Position numbers and translations under genes: made by a program. 11,166 nucleotides of DNA. It comes from Acinetobacter lwoffii (lineage in GTDB: Bacteria > Pseudomonadota > Gammaproteobacteria > Pseudomonadales > Moraxellaceae). The DNA lies in contig NZ_CP072554.1 of NCBI RefSeq assembly GCF_019343495.1, positions 1-11,166 on the forward strand. The letters run 5' to 3'. This document shows, piece after piece, positions 10,311 through 11,166 of the stretch. How positions within the stretch are numbered: the stretch's first letter is position 1; every line of letters begins with the position of its first letter. The notes beneath the pieces are model-generated. The model saw nothing but the letters and a program-made list of their open reading frames with translations. It had not been told where the DNA came from and ran no database searches.

Positions 10311-11166
10311 ATGAAAACCGAACTAATTGTCAAAGATAACGCTTTAATTAATGCTAGTTATAACCTTGATCTAGTAGAACAACGATTAATTCTTTTAGCT
10401 ATCGTTGAGGCTAGGGAATCAGGTAAAGGGATAAATGCTAATGATCCATTAACAGTTCATGCTGAAAGTTATATCAATCAATTTGGTGTACATCGAAATA
10501 CTGCTTATCAAGCCTTAAAAGATGCTTGCGATGACCTATTTGCAAGACAATTCAGTTATCAAAGTCTTAGTGAAAAAGGTAATGTCATTAATCACAAGTC
10601 AAGATGGGTAAGCGAGGTTGCTTATATTGATAATGAGGCTGTCGTTAGACTTATTTTTGCTCCTGCTATTGTGCCTTTAATAACTCGATTAGAAGAACAA
10701 TTTACAAAGTATGAGATACAGCAAATAAGCAATTTAACGAGTGCTTATGCTGTTCGCTTATATGAAATATTGATTGCGTGGCGTAGTACCGGAAAAACGC
10801 CTCTTATAACTATCTACGATTTCAGACAAAAAATAGGTGTACTCGAGACTGAATACAAAAGGATGTACGATTTTAAGAAATATGTTTTAGACATTGCATT
10901 AAAGCAAGTAAATGAACATACCGATATTAATGTCAAAGTTGAACAACATAAAACCGGCAGATCCATTACGGGCTTTTCATTTAGCTTCAAACAGAAAAAG
11001 TCAGCAACAAATACAGCCAATGACATTAGTCGGGACAAAGAGCTAAAAATCAATTTGACTGATGCACAACGATATTTATTTGCTAGTAAATTATCAGAAC
11101 TTCCTGAGATGGCTAAACTTTCACAAGGTAATGAAAGCTATGAACAGTTTGCTGCTCGGATTGTAA
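10311..11166 (+). CDS. repB: RepB replication initiator (Rep_3 family), runs off the window
   Basis: Initiates plasmid replication by binding the iterons. The frame from ATG 10311 is open to the last base (285 codons) and is completed by bases 1-68 when the ends are joined, about 307 residues in all. Family features are MKTELIVKDNALINASYNLDLVEQRLILLAI at the N-terminus, the first winged-helix region with GVHRNTAYQALKDACDDLF (about 65-85), RWVSEVAYIDNEAVVRLIF, and KYEIQQISNLTSAYAVRLYEILIAWR (about 144-170), followed by the second winged helix (YDFRQKIGV, YKRMYDFKKYVLDIALKQVNEHTDI). These are the hallmarks of Acinetobacter Rep_3 proteins. No Shine-Dalgarno is visible; the leader is AT-rich (TATAAA at 10297). 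Expression is probably restrained by RepB binding the iterons just upstream. Confidence 0.95.
   Translation, partial: MKTELIVKDNALINASYNLDLVEQRLILLAIVEARESGKGINANDPLTVHAESYINQFGVHRNTAYQALKDACDDLFARQFSYQSLSEKGNVINHKSRWVSEVAYIDNEAVVRLIFAPAIVPLITRLEEQFTKYEIQQISNLTSAYAVRLYEILIAWRSTGKTPLITIYDFRQKIGVLETEYKRMYDFKKYVLDIALKQVNEHTDINVKVEQHKTGRSITGFSFSFKQKKSATNTANDISRDKELKINLTDAQRYLFASKLSELPEMAKLSQGNESYEQFAARIV

Overview
The window reads as a complete small circular plasmid, about 11.2 kb, cut open inside its replication gene. The last bases (from 10311) hold a Rep_3-type initiator without a stop, and bases 1-68 finish the same reading frame if the ends are joined. The host is most likely Acinetobacter (Moraxellaceae). 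This is inferred from the AT-rich DNA, the RepB with 22-bp iterons followed by a small HTH/coiled-coil replication protein, the MOBQ relaxase, and three XerC/XerD pdif-like sites that divide the plasmid into exchangeable modules.

Layout. (1) Backbone, 7356 to 891 through the junction: a tiny YqaE/Pmp3-type membrane protein and a MobC-like protein on the minus strand, an oriT with an IncQ-like nic core, a mobA relaxase, a repeat-rich noncoding spacer, four iterons, repB and the repA-like gene. (2) Fluoride module, 892-4289, bounded by two oppositely oriented pdif sites: a promoter with a palindrome in its spacer, a fluoride (crcB-motif) riboswitch, crcB (fluoride exporter), ppa (family I pyrophosphatase, an enzyme that fluoride inhibits) and, convergently, a SulP anion transporter. 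(3) Regulatory/addiction module, 4262-7355: a possible C4-like small RNA, a candidate CsrA/RsmA-titrating RNA (RsmX/Y/Z type) with a near-consensus GacA box upstream, a DinJ-YafQ toxin-antitoxin pair, about 25 copies of a 12-bp tandem repeat in the antitoxin leader, small unknown genes, an XRE regulator, gene remnants (one carrying a ParE-like motif) and a two-TM protein.

Together, the iterons, RepB and RepA-like protein replicate the plasmid. MobA, MobC and oriT let a helper plasmid mobilise it. DinJ-YafQ stabilises it, and the pdif sites let host XerC/XerD shuffle modules. The fluoride module probably both exports fluoride and raises the dose of a fluoride-sensitive enzyme. The most unusual candidate is the plasmid-borne Rsm-like RNA, which could tie the plasmid into the host GacS/GacA-CsrA network.
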